The notes under the pieces were generated by a model that was not told the origin of the DNA, made no database searches, and saw only the letters and a list, made by a program, of their open reading frames with translations. From Nitriliruptoraceae bacterium (lineage in GTDB: Bacteria > Actinomycetota > Nitriliruptoria > Nitriliruptorales > Nitriliruptoraceae): a stretch of 6,740 nucleotides of DNA. The stretch covers positions 1 to 6,740 of the forward strand of contig SLDB01000036.1 of NCBI GenBank assembly GCA_007125475.1, written 5' to 3'. Position 1 is the first letter of the stretch; the number at the start of each line of letters is the position of its first letter. A program made the translations under genes and the position numbers. Positions 1-5,790 of the stretch are shown one piece after another.

Positions 1-928
1 CGTCGATGCGGTAGATGTCGCCGCCTTCGAAGCGCGCCCGTTCCCCGTCGCCCAGCGACCGCTGATCGCTGACCGGGTACCCCAGCGGGCCGTCGGGACC
101 GTCTGCGGCGACGTAGGCGTCGGCGAGATCGTCGCGGAGAAGCCGCGCCCCGCTCGCCGGGTGGTGGGCGATCACGCCGTGTTCGAAGCGGCGCCACGCG
201 CCGTCGCGCGGACCACGACGCTCGTCACCGACCGGGGCGCCGAGGACGGAGCCGACCAACCCGAGGTCCTGGTAGCGCAGGTCGATCGGGGTGGCGTCGG
301 CACCGGGGAGGCACGGCGCGTTGTGGGTGACCGTGCGGTTGTCGGTGAGGACGGTCCGCCCGCAGGCGGGGTCCCAGGTCCACGGCGTGGTGCACAGCAC
401 CACCCGGCAGACGACCTCGGTGACGCCGCCGATCTGGGTGTTGCACTGGCCGTAGCGGAACCGGTTGCAGCACACCCGCCGTTCGTCGCAGGTCCCCGAC
501 GCGCATTCGCAGGTGCAGCTGGAACCCGGTGACCGGTTGCAGTCGATGATGTAGCGCGGTTCTCCCCGGCAGAACGGCGAGTCGTCGATCTTCCACCACC
601 CCGCCACGAACGAGCCGGGCGGGCAGGTGTTGGCGCCGTCGTTGATCGTGCAGCAGAACGCCGTCCACCCGGCGCCGCACGACGCCCCCGAACCGCAGAC
701 GGTGGCGTACGCACTCACCGGTCGCAGGATCCATCGCAGCGGGGAGACCGACAACGCCGAGCCGATCACCGCGACCCCCACCAGGAAGGCCCGAAGCACG
801 TTGCGCCGGTGCACCTCCCGCCGGGCGGTGCGGGTGGCGATCCCGTCGACGAGCCTTTCGGGGAGCGACGCGCCGTGCGCAACCGACGGGGTGGTCGGCG
901 CCGACGGGTCGTCTGGTTGCCGGGTCAC
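1..928 (-). CDS. Exported Cys-rich MauA-like protein fused to LGFP repeats (3' end cut off)
   Basis: No stop is reached before the window edge, so 309 residues are visible. Residues 36-49 carry a twin-arginine region (RRNVLRAFL) followed by a hydrophobic stretch and an AYA site at 73-75, so a Tat-type signal with cleavage after Ala75 is likely. Residues 78-206 hold 18 cysteines. Their first part follows the methylamine dehydrogenase light chain: C-x5-C (78, 84), CC (92-93), CPPG (102-105), a Trp pair (111-112), then a CxCxC run (138-142). Residues 215-309 read as two LGFP repeats (LGAPVGDE at 229, RFEHGVI at 247; LGYPVSDQ at 282, RFEGGDIY at 299), modules linked to cell-wall attachment in actinobacteria. 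The second TTQ tryptophan is not evident, so methylamine oxidation is doubtful. The GTG start at 928 overlaps the preceding stop (GTGA). Seen: motifs. Inferred: secreted, disulfide-rich wall protein of unknown activity. Confidence -1.
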   Translation of the reverse strand, partial: MTRQPDDPSAPTTPSVAHGASLPERLVDGIATRTARREVHRRNVLRAFLVGVAVIGSALSVSPLRWILRPVSAYATVCGSGASCGAGWTAFCCTINDGANTCPPGSFVAGWWKIDDSPFCRGEPRYIIDCNRSPGSSCTCECASGTCDERRVCCNRFRYGQCNTQIGGVTEVVCRVVLCTTPWTWDPACGRTVLTDNRTVTHNAPCLPGADATPIDLRYQDLGLVGSVLGAPVGDERRGPRDGAWRRFEHGVIAHHPASGARLLRDDLADAYVAADGPDGPLGYPVSDQRSLGDGERARFEGGDIYRID

Positions 929-1401
929 GGCCCCGACCCGATACGGATCCCCGCGAGGACCTCCTCGACCCGGCGCACCTGCAGGTGTGCGTCGTCGGCG
1001 TCGCCGAGGACGACGTAGAGGCAGAACGCCCGACCGGTGTCGGTGAAGAACTCCTGATGCCCGGCCTGCCCCGGCAGGGTCCGCTGCAGCGCCGCCGGGT
1101 GGAAACGTCGCGGATCGAGGCGACGCGGCAACCCGCGACGGGCGAACAACGCGGTGTCGGTGGCTCCCCGGTCGTACTCGACCAGCGCCAAGAACACGTC
1201 GTCGTCGCGCATCGCCTCGACGGCCCCGCTGCCGAACGCCCCCCGTTCGGCAGGCAGCGCGAACGTCGCCGCGTGCGCCACCGGGCGCAGGTGTGCACCT
1301 CGTTCCGCCAGGGCGAGCGCCTGTGGTCCCCGCTCCTGAGAGATCTCTCCCTCCCAGCCGGCAGGGATCGTGAACGACACACCGTGTGCGCTCAGCAGCA
1401 T
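925..1401 (-). CDS. Hypothetical soluble protein, 158 aa
   Basis: I do not recognise a named family. The ATG at 1401 is preceded by a strong Shine-Dalgarno (GGGGGAA) and lies 22 bases after the stop of the membrane protein gene. The stop overlaps the GTG of the Cys-rich gene, so the two are probably translationally coupled. The protein opens with a short beta-like segment (VSFTIPAGWEGEI, residues 8-20). A mid-region around 54-86 (GAFGSGAVEAM, DDDVFLALVEYD) follows, then a C-terminal part with LPGQAGHQEFF at 109-119 and AFCLYVVLG at 125-133. It has one cysteine (Cys127), no signal peptide and no membrane segment, so it is probably cytoplasmic. Its place directly ahead of the exported Cys-rich protein suggests a chaperone, assembly or regulatory role in the same system; that is inference from position only. 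Confidence -1.
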   Translation of the reverse strand: MLLSAHGVSFTIPAGWEGEISQERGPQALALAERGAHLRPVAHAATFALPAERGAFGSGAVEAMRDDDVFLALVEYDRGATDTALFARRGLPRRLDPRRFHPAALQRTLPGQAGHQEFFTDTGRAFCLYVVLGDADDAHLQVRRVEEVLAGIRIGSGP

Positions 1402-1423
1402 CGTTCCCCCCGCCTGACCACCG

Positions 1424-2035
1424 TCACGTCGGCACCGCCGTCGACACCGTCGCCACCGCGAGCACGAGCGTGCCCACCACGAACTGGGCGCCCACTGACG
1501 CGTGGCCGACCGGGCGACGCACCGCATCGAGGCGTCGGTGGAGGCGCTGGAGCTGGTGCCCCTCCCGCAGCACCCCGGCGACCAGGACCGGCAGGGCCCG
1601 CACAACCCCGAACACCACCCCGATCACCGCCCCGACGACGGGTGAGCCGGTGAGGACCGCGGCCAGCAGCGCGACGTAGGTCACCGCCGAAGGCACGATC
1701 GTGACCACGCCCGCCCCGAGCTGCAGGCCGTACCCGGCCCCGTAGACCCAGCCGCGGTACGTGGTCAACCACCGCTCGTCGACTTGTCGCCGCCAGCTCG
1801 GGGCGGCGGCACCACGGCGACGCGCGTCGCTCACCGCACCGAGGACCGCCACGACTCCCAGCAGCACCAGGCCCGGCACCCCCCAGCCACCCGCGCCGAG
1901 GACCACGCCGATCGCTCCCGCGACCACCCCGACCGCCGCTCCCCCGGCCGCCGACCCGGCGAGGTAGGCCGTGACCGTGACGATCCAGGGTTGCCTCCGC
2001 GCGGACTCCCCGACCGGGGTGATGCTCGCGAGCAT
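1424..2035 (-). CDS. Polytopic membrane protein, 203 aa, in the Mau-like operon
   Basis: The sequence is dominated by Gly/Ala/Val-rich hydrophobic stretches at about residues 18-48, 53-70, 95-128, 131-155 and 180-200, giving roughly five to six membrane spans. A basic loop lies between about 71 and 94 (ARRR, WRRQ), with another near 157-175. The segment 100-148, with spaced glycines, TIVPSA, and FGVVRALP, loosely recalls one half of a CcdA/DsbD-type transmembrane domain, but there is no cysteine anywhere in the protein, so it cannot shuttle electrons through thiols itself. ATG 2035 is preceded by GAGG seven bases upstream and lies nine bases after the micro-ORF stop. Its position between the thioredoxin-like gene and the Cys-rich exported protein suggests a partner in export, maturation or redox supply. 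The family is not identified. Confidence -1.
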   Translation of the reverse strand: MLASITPVGESARRQPWIVTVTAYLAGSAAGGAAVGVVAGAIGVVLGAGGWGVPGLVLLGVVAVLGAVSDARRRGAAAPSWRRQVDERWLTTYRGWVYGAGYGLQLGAGVVTIVPSAVTYVALLAAVLTGSPVVGAVIGVVFGVVRALPVLVAGVLREGHQLQRLHRRLDAVRRPVGHASVGAQFVVGTLVLAVATVSTAVPT

Positions 2036-2044
2036 CGACTCGCC

Positions 2045-2122
2045 TCACGGTGACCAGCTGCTGCGCAACGCGGCGGCGACGGCGAGCGCGACCCCCGTCA
2101 CCCCGATCACCGCGGCGCTCAT
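2045..2122 (-). CDS. Candidate 25-aa single-span membrane micropeptide
   Basis: This 25-codon frame begins at an ATG whose ATGA overlaps the stop of the thioredoxin-like gene, the same coupling seen elsewhere in the operon. It ends nine bases before the next start. The predicted peptide is a short N-terminus, a hydrophobic run of about residues 4-19 (VIGVTGVALAVAAAL), one Arg and a polar SSWSP tail, which looks like a minimal membrane helix. There is no Shine-Dalgarno of its own, so translation would depend on coupling. It may instead be non-coding spacer, or a decayed remnant of a longer gene. Confidence -1.
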   Translation of the reverse strand: MSAAVIGVTGVALAVAAALRSSWSP

Positions 2123-2874
2123 CGGATCGGTCCGTCGCGCCCGGCGTCTTCGCCGTCGGCCGGGGCGTAGAGGCTGTGGTCGCCCGGGGCGAGCCCGGAC
2201 GCCAGCAGCAGTCGGTCCAGTTCCCGCTCACGCCGGCGGTCTGCGCCCGCCTTCCCGCCGGTTGGGGCGTCACCCTCGGCGCGCAGGTACAGGTCACGGA
2301 CCTGGTTCCAGCTCGCCGCGGTGCCCTCGCCGACGATCCGGCCGCTGGGACCGTCGACGAGGGTGACGAACGGGCTGCCGGGCACGGCGAGGTCCTGCCA
2401 CGCCGGGGTGCTCATGATCACCGTCACCCCGGGCGGCGCGAGCTCACGCACCGCCGAGGGGCTCTCCTCCTTCGGCCCCCGGGTGACGACGACGAGCCGG
2501 GTGCCGTCGGGGAGCCGGGGGTCGGCGAGCTCCGCCCAGAACCCGGTGCACACCGAGCACCCCGAGGAGAGGAACACCAGAACGGTGTCGTGGGCGACGT
2601 CGACGACACGTACCCCGATCGCCTCCCCACCAGGGCCGGTGCCCGCGACGTCGACCGCGGGCCGGCCGTCGGGGAGGTCGCTGCGTGGCGATGGGATACG
2701 GCCGTCGGTTCGCGGCACGGCGCGGTCAGGGACGGGCACCCCCGGATCAGGGTGGTGGTCGGCGCCGAGCTCGTGCAACCGACGCAGGATCGTGGCGTGA
2801 CTGCGCAGCAGCCCGGCGACGAGGACCGACAGCAGGAGCACGACGACGACCAGGGCGGCGACGACCCCGGTCAT
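2119..2874 (-). CDS. Membrane-anchored thioredoxin-fold protein, MauD-like
   Basis: The 251-residue product begins with an uncleaved-looking membrane anchor (residues 3-23) followed by a short amphipathic region (24-37) and a Pro/Asp-rich linker. The thioredoxin-like domain follows: strand VRVVDV (88-93), VLVFLSSGCSVC with the CxxC pair at Cys106/Cys109, VVVTRG (128-133), and a cis-Pro candidate in GSPFVTLVD (Pro168). A charged C-terminal tail (about 203-251) extends beyond the fold. MauD of methylotrophs has this layout and is needed for disulfide formation in the MauA light chain. ATG 2874 was chosen because it overlaps the stop of the MauE-like gene (ATGA), has GAGG eight bases upstream and gives a clean anchor; longer frames upstream lie inside that gene. 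The active site should face the outside of the membrane. Whether it oxidises or isomerises disulfides cannot be told from sequence. Confidence -1.
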   Translation of the reverse strand: MTGVVAALVVVVLLLSVLVAGLLRSHATILRRLHELGADHHPDPGVPVPDRAVPRTDGRIPSPRSDLPDGRPAVDVAGTGPGGEAIGVRVVDVAHDTVLVFLSSGCSVCTGFWAELADPRLPDGTRLVVVTRGPKEESPSAVRELAPPGVTVIMSTPAWQDLAVPGSPFVTLVDGPSGRIVGEGTAASWNQVRDLYLRAEGDAPTGGKAGADRRRERELDRLLLASGLAPGDHSLYAPADGEDAGRDGPIR

Positions 2875-3413
2875 CGCGTCACCTCGGCTTCGACACGGGC
2901 ACCGACGGCGAGGAGCTCGGGGAGGGCGGTGAGCGCCAGTCGCGCCAGCACGACGCCGAGAACGACGAGCCCGAGGGAGACCACCGTGGCCAGCGGCGCG
3001 CCGCCGACGACCGCGGCCAGCCCCGGCACGGCGTACCACGCCGCGAGGGCTGCGGTGACGGCCGCGACGGCGTCGACGCCGAGGTGCAACCCCCCCACCG
3101 TGGTGGTCGAGGTCGAGAAGCAGCCGCAGCCGCGACCGGCGCGTCGCTGGCGGGCGCCGACGACGACGAACACGGCGTAGGCCGCGGCCAGCGCGGCGAA
3201 CACCGCGCGCCCGCCCGCGACGATCACGACCAGGGCCAGCCCCGCCTCTGCGGTCCCGAGCATCCGTGTCAACGCGGTTGCTGCGGGGAGTCGGGTCAGC
3301 GCCAGGGCGTCACGGGCCACCGACGGCCAGACGACCTTCTCCACCCCGGCGGCGAGGACGAGCCCCGCAGCGACGTGGCCCGCAACGGCGAGTGCTTCGA
3401 CCACGGCTGCCAC
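2871..3413 (-). CDS. MauE/DoxX-type redox-associated membrane protein
   Basis: The 180-residue product has about four hydrophobic spans (roughly 8-28, 55-86 containing one or two, 112-135, 140-162). Between the middle spans is GCGCFS, with Cys96 and Cys98, the CxC signature typical of MauE-family proteins. In methylamine-using bacteria MauE works with MauD in maturation of the disulfide-rich light chain. It is the first gene of the operon and overlaps the MauD-like gene by four bases. The GTG at 3413 has a GGGGA-type Shine-Dalgarno just upstream; another GTG at 3404 would shorten the protein by three residues. Family assignment rests on the CxC motif, span layout and neighbours. The partner relation with the downstream thioredoxin and the Cys-rich exported protein is inferred from gene order. 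Confidence -1.
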   Translation of the reverse strand: MAAVVEALAVAGHVAAGLVLAAGVEKVVWPSVARDALALTRLPAATALTRMLGTAEAGLALVVIVAGGRAVFAALAAAYAVFVVVGARQRRAGRGCGCFSTSTTTVGGLHLGVDAVAAVTAALAAWYAVPGLAAVVGGAPLATVVSLGLVVLGVVLARLALTALPELLAVGARVEAEVTR

Positions 3414-3419
3414 CCGTCC

Positions 3420-3448
3420 CCGGACTCCCCCGGGCTACCGGACTCCCC
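3420..3448. repeat. Pair of 11-bp direct repeats in the operon 5' leader
   Basis: CCGGACTCCCC occurs at 3420-3430 and again at 3438-3448, an 18-base period, between the predicted transcription start of the Mau-like operon and its first codon. It could be a regulator binding site or an RNA element close to the Shine-Dalgarno; GC-rich sequence makes chance recurrence possible. Confidence -1.
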
Positions 3449-3468
3449 ACGCCCGCGGGGCGGCTGCG

Positions 3469-3497
3469 AGGTTACGCCCCCTGCCGGAGGGCGACAA
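3469..3497 (-). promoter_or_regulatory. Predicted promoter of the Mau-like operon
   Basis: On the minus strand there is TTGTCG (3497-3492) as a -35 element, a 17-base spacer and TAACCT (3474-3469) as a -10 element fitting TAnnnT. Transcription would begin near 3462, leaving a leader of about 50 bases before the GTG at 3413. The -35 overlaps the start of the plus-strand leader ORF. Confidence -1.
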
Positions 3498-3598
3498 TGA
3501 TCCGTGTGCCCGCCGACCCGGAACACCCCGCCCCGTCCCGACCCTACGAGTATCCTCACGCCGCCATCCGACCCCGCACGCCGGCCCGCCGCGTGTGA
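3497..3598 (+). CDS. Possible 33-aa leader ORF upstream of trpB2
   Basis: An ATG at 3497 has a perfect GGAGG six bases upstream (3486-3490). It opens 33 codons rich in Pro and Arg (starting MIRVPADPE) with no Trp codons, so a classical tryptophan-attenuation leader is not supported. Its TGA at 3596-3598 overlaps a GTG at 3595 that is an in-frame alternative start for trpB2, which would allow translational coupling. I see no good promoter upstream on this strand, so it may not be transcribed. No resemblance to a known protein is apparent. Confidence -1.
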   Translation: MIRVPADPEHPAPSRPYEYPHAAIRPRTPARRV

Positions 3599-3627
3599 GG
3601 GTCGCCACCGACGGACGAGGTGCCGCC

Positions 3628-4995
3628 GTGACCGACACACCGCGACGTGTCCTGCTGGACGAACACGAGCTGCCACGCCACTGGTACAACATCACGGCCG
3701 ACCTCCCCGAAGCGCCGCCGCCGCCGCTGCACCCCGGGACCCACGAACCGATCGGGCCCGACGATCTCGCACCGTTGTTCGCGGACGCGCTGATCGCCCA
3801 GGAGGTCAGCAGCGAGCGGTACATCGAGATCCCGGAGGAGGTCCGCGACGTCTATGCGATGTGGCGTCCGACCCCGCTGATCCGGGCGACGCGGCTCGAA
3901 CGACTCCTCGACACCCCGGCGCAGATCTGGTTCAAGTACGAGGGCACCTCTCCGGCGGGTTCGCACAAGCCCAACACCGCGGTGCCACAGGCCTACTACA
4001 ACGCGCGGGAAGGCGTCCGGCGGCTGACGACCGAGACAGGCGCCGGCCAGTGGGGTTCGGCGCTGGCGTTCGCCGCCACCCAGTTCGACCTCGAGTGCGA
4101 GGTCTGGCAGGTCGCGGCGTCCTTCCAGCAGAAGCCCTACCGCGCCTCGATGATCCGCACCTGGGGGGCAACGATCCACTCCTCTCCGTCGGAGCTCACC
4201 GCCGCCGGGCGGCAGGTGCGTGAACGGGACCCGGATTCGCCCGGCTCACTGGGGATCGCGATCTCCGAGGCGGTCGAGGCGGCGCTGGCCGATGACGCGA
4301 CCCACTACGCCCTCGGCAGCGTGCTCAACCACGTCCTGCTGCACCAGACGGTGATCGGCGAGGAGGCACTCACCCAGTTCGCCAAGGTGGGGCTCACGCC
4401 GGACCTGATCATCGGGTGCACCGGGGGTGGGTCGAACTTCGCCGGACTCAGCTTCCCGTTCCTACGCGAGAAGCTCGCCGGACGGATGTCTCCACACATC
4501 CTCGCCGTGGAACCGGCCTCGTGCCCGACGCTGACCAAGGGCGAGTACCGGTACGACTTCGGTGATCTCGCCGGTATGACCCCGTTGATGAAGATGCACA
4601 CCCTCGGGCACGACTTCATCCCGGATCCGATCCACGCCGGTGGGCTCCGCTACCACGGCATGGCGCCGCTGATCAGCCACGTCTACGAACTCGGGCTGAT
4701 CGACGCGACGGCGATGCCCCAGACCGCGTGTTTCGAAGCGGGGCTCAACTTCGCCCGCACCGAGGGCATCATCCCCGCGCCCGAGCCCACCCACGCCATC
4801 GCCGCGGCGGTCCGCGAAGCCCTGGCCTGCCGGGAATCCGGTGAGGAGAAGGTCATCCTCACCGCGGTGTGTGGGCACGGCCACTTCGACCTGTCCGCCT
4901 ACGACGCCTACCTCAGTGGTGAACTCGTCGACCACGAGCTCGACACCGACCAGATCGCCGAGGCGATGAGCCGGGTCCCGGTCATCGCCGAGTAG
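3628..4995 (+). CDS. trpB2: TrpB2-type tryptophan synthase beta chain (PLP enzyme)
   Basis: The 455-residue product has the fold-type II PLP layout of tryptophan synthase beta chains of the TrpB2 class, which join indole and serine to make tryptophan and usually work without TrpA. Visible are RPTPL at 80-84, FKYEGTSPAGSHKPN with the likely PLP-binding Lys114, ETGAGQWG at 137-144 with the likely catalytic Glu137, the phosphate-binding GGGSN loop at 266-270, and CGHGHFD at 415-421 near the cofactor ring nitrogen. The long N-terminal extension (about residues 1-75) and the H in HKPN are typical of TrpB2. GTG 3628 has GAGG about eight bases upstream and gives a normal length; GTG 3595 is an in-frame alternative adding 11 residues. 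No other trp gene is nearby, so indole salvage or a related beta-substitution is as plausible as main-pathway synthesis. Confidence -1.
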   Translation: MTDTPRRVLLDEHELPRHWYNITADLPEAPPPPLHPGTHEPIGPDDLAPLFADALIAQEVSSERYIEIPEEVRDVYAMWRPTPLIRATRLERLLDTPAQIWFKYEGTSPAGSHKPNTAVPQAYYNAREGVRRLTTETGAGQWGSALAFAATQFDLECEVWQVAASFQQKPYRASMIRTWGATIHSSPSELTAAGRQVRERDPDSPGSLGIAISEAVEAALADDATHYALGSVLNHVLLHQTVIGEEALTQFAKVGLTPDLIIGCTGGGSNFAGLSFPFLREKLAGRMSPHILAVEPASCPTLTKGEYRYDFGDLAGMTPLMKMHTLGHDFIPDPIHAGGLRYHGMAPLISHVYELGLIDATAMPQTACFEAGLNFARTEGIIPAPEPTHAIAAAVREALACRESGEEKVILTAVCGHGHFDLSAYDAYLSGELVDHELDTDQIAEAMSRVPVIAE

Positions 4996-5000
4996 GCCGA

Positions 5001-5040
5001 CGGGCTGGGGCCGCGCCTCCGGACGCTACACCCCGGCCCG
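5001..5040. terminator. Possible shared terminator hairpin between trpB2 and tetR
   Basis: Arms 5001-5010 (CGGGCTGGGG) and 5031-5040 (CCCCGGCCCG) can pair over ten bases with one G-U, around a 20-base loop. It lies just after the trpB2 stop and overlaps the last codons of the convergent tetR gene. There is no U-run and the loop is long, so this is weak. Confidence -1.
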
Positions 5041-5658
5041 CACGATCCGGTCACGCACCGCCCGGCGCCCCCGTTCGACGTGCGTGCCGTCGCGGAACAG
5101 GACCGACAGGTAGTTGGCCAGCTCCACCGGCGCCGAGAGCTCGAACGCCAGCTGGAGCGGATCGACGTCCCCGTCGAGCTCGCCGAGGTGTTGTGCGGCT
5201 CGGACCTCACCCGCCAACAGCTGCAGCCAGCCGTGGTGGTCCGCCGAGACCTGCTCGTGGATCACGCCGGACTGGGCGTCGTACTCGGCCAGCAGCTGGG
5301 CGAAGAAGCACCCTCCGGGGAAGACGCCGCGCTCGATGTAGGACAGGTACGCCTCGCACAGCGCCTGCAACCGCGCGACGCCGGGGGCCTCCTCGAGCCC
5401 CGGCCGCAGTACCTCACGTTCGAACACCTCACCCGCCGCCGCGATCGTCTCCAGTTGCAGGCGCTGCTTCGAACGAAAATGGGCGAACACCCCGCTCTTG
5501 CTCACCCCGAGCTCGCGGGCCAGCCGTCCGATGGTGAGGCTGGCCAACCCCTCGACCGAGGCGAGCCGCATCGCCGCGGCGAGGATCGCGGCGTGCGTTG
5601 CCTCGCCGTCGGATCTCCGCCGGGGAGGCGCGTCGGGGGCCTGTCGCATGTCCGTCAT
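5026..5658 (-). CDS. TetR-family transcriptional repressor
   Basis: The 210-residue product has the TetR N-terminal DNA-binding domain: helix 1 at about 20-35 (ATHAAILAAAMRLA), a helix-turn-helix at about 42-61 (TIGRLARELGVSKSGVFAHF) and the following RSKQRL segment. A helical ligand-binding domain fills the rest (about 70-207), including GGCFFAQL at 115-122. Start choice: ATG 5658 lacks a Shine-Dalgarno but sits eight bases after a TATGTT -10-like hexamer, fitting leaderless transcription, which is common in actinobacteria. ATG 5682 would add eight residues and lie inside the palindrome; ATG 5649 is also possible. It is divergent from the GNAT gene, the usual arrangement of a local repressor and its target. 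The ligand is unknown. Confidence -1.
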   Translation of the reverse strand: MTDMRQAPDAPPRRRSDGEATHAAILAAAMRLASVEGLASLTIGRLARELGVSKSGVFAHFRSKQRLQLETIAAAGEVFEREVLRPGLEEAPGVARLQALCEAYLSYIERGVFPGGCFFAQLLAEYDAQSGVIHEQVSADHHGWLQLLAGEVRAAQHLGELDGDVDPLQLAFELSAPVELANYLSVLFRDGTHVERGRRAVRDRIVRAGV

Positions 5659-5666
5659 CGCTTGAC

Positions 5667-5672
5667 AACATA
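5667..5672 (-). promoter_or_regulatory. Candidate -10 element for leaderless tetR
   Basis: TATGTT on the minus strand fits TAnnnT and is eight bases from the ATG at 5658, so the transcript would begin at or one to two bases before that codon. No convincing -35 is seen. It adjoins the left arm of the palindrome, as expected for autoregulation. Confidence -1.
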
Positions 5673-5707
5673 GCACGACCATGCGAACTTAGATTGCACG
5701 GTCGTGC
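5673..5707. promoter_or_regulatory. Putative TetR operator palindrome
   Basis: GCACGACC (5673-5680) and GGTCGTGC (5700-5707) are perfect reverse complements. After one mismatched position (5681 and 5699) the symmetry continues with TGC (5682-5684) and GCA (5696-5698), giving 12-base arms around an 11-base AT-richer centre. The site lies in the divergent tetR-GNAT gap and covers -10-like hexamers on both strands (TAGATT plus strand 5690-5695, TAAGTT minus strand 5691-5686), so a bound repressor could block both genes. The regulator is inferred from position only. Confidence -1.
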
Positions 5708-5790
5708 CTAGTAACGAACCGTTGCGTCAGCCCCGCCGTCACGGCCGGGAGCTCGGAAGCACCTCCCTCGAACGCGACGAGGAGTCCGCC

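Noticed and set aside
1..928. Calling the gene a functional methylamine dehydrogenase light chain
   Set aside because: The second TTQ tryptophan is not evident, LGFP repeats follow and no heavy chain is in the window.
225..1382. 385-codon open frame on the minus strand, a different frame from the Cys-rich gene
   Set aside because: It is Arg/Pro-rich with no domain; the frame with ordered cysteines, signal and LGFP repeats uses the same bases.
2050..3180. 376-codon open frame on the plus strand
   Set aside because: It is antisense to the MauD-like and MauE-like genes, low-complexity in composition, and explained by high GC content.
3497..3598. Tryptophan attenuation leader for trpB2
   Set aside because: The 33 codons contain no Trp codon and no terminator/antiterminator pair is visible before trpB2.
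3504..4223. 239-codon plus-strand frame overlapping trpB2
   Set aside because: It is an Arg-rich shadow of trpB2, whose catalytic motifs fix the real frame.
4462..4935. 157-codon minus-strand frame inside trpB2
   Set aside because: It lies entirely antisense to a well-supported enzyme gene and has no recognisable motif.
5080..5673. 197-codon plus-strand frame opposite tetR
   Set aside because: It is an antisense shadow; the minus frame has a clear TetR helix-turn-helix.
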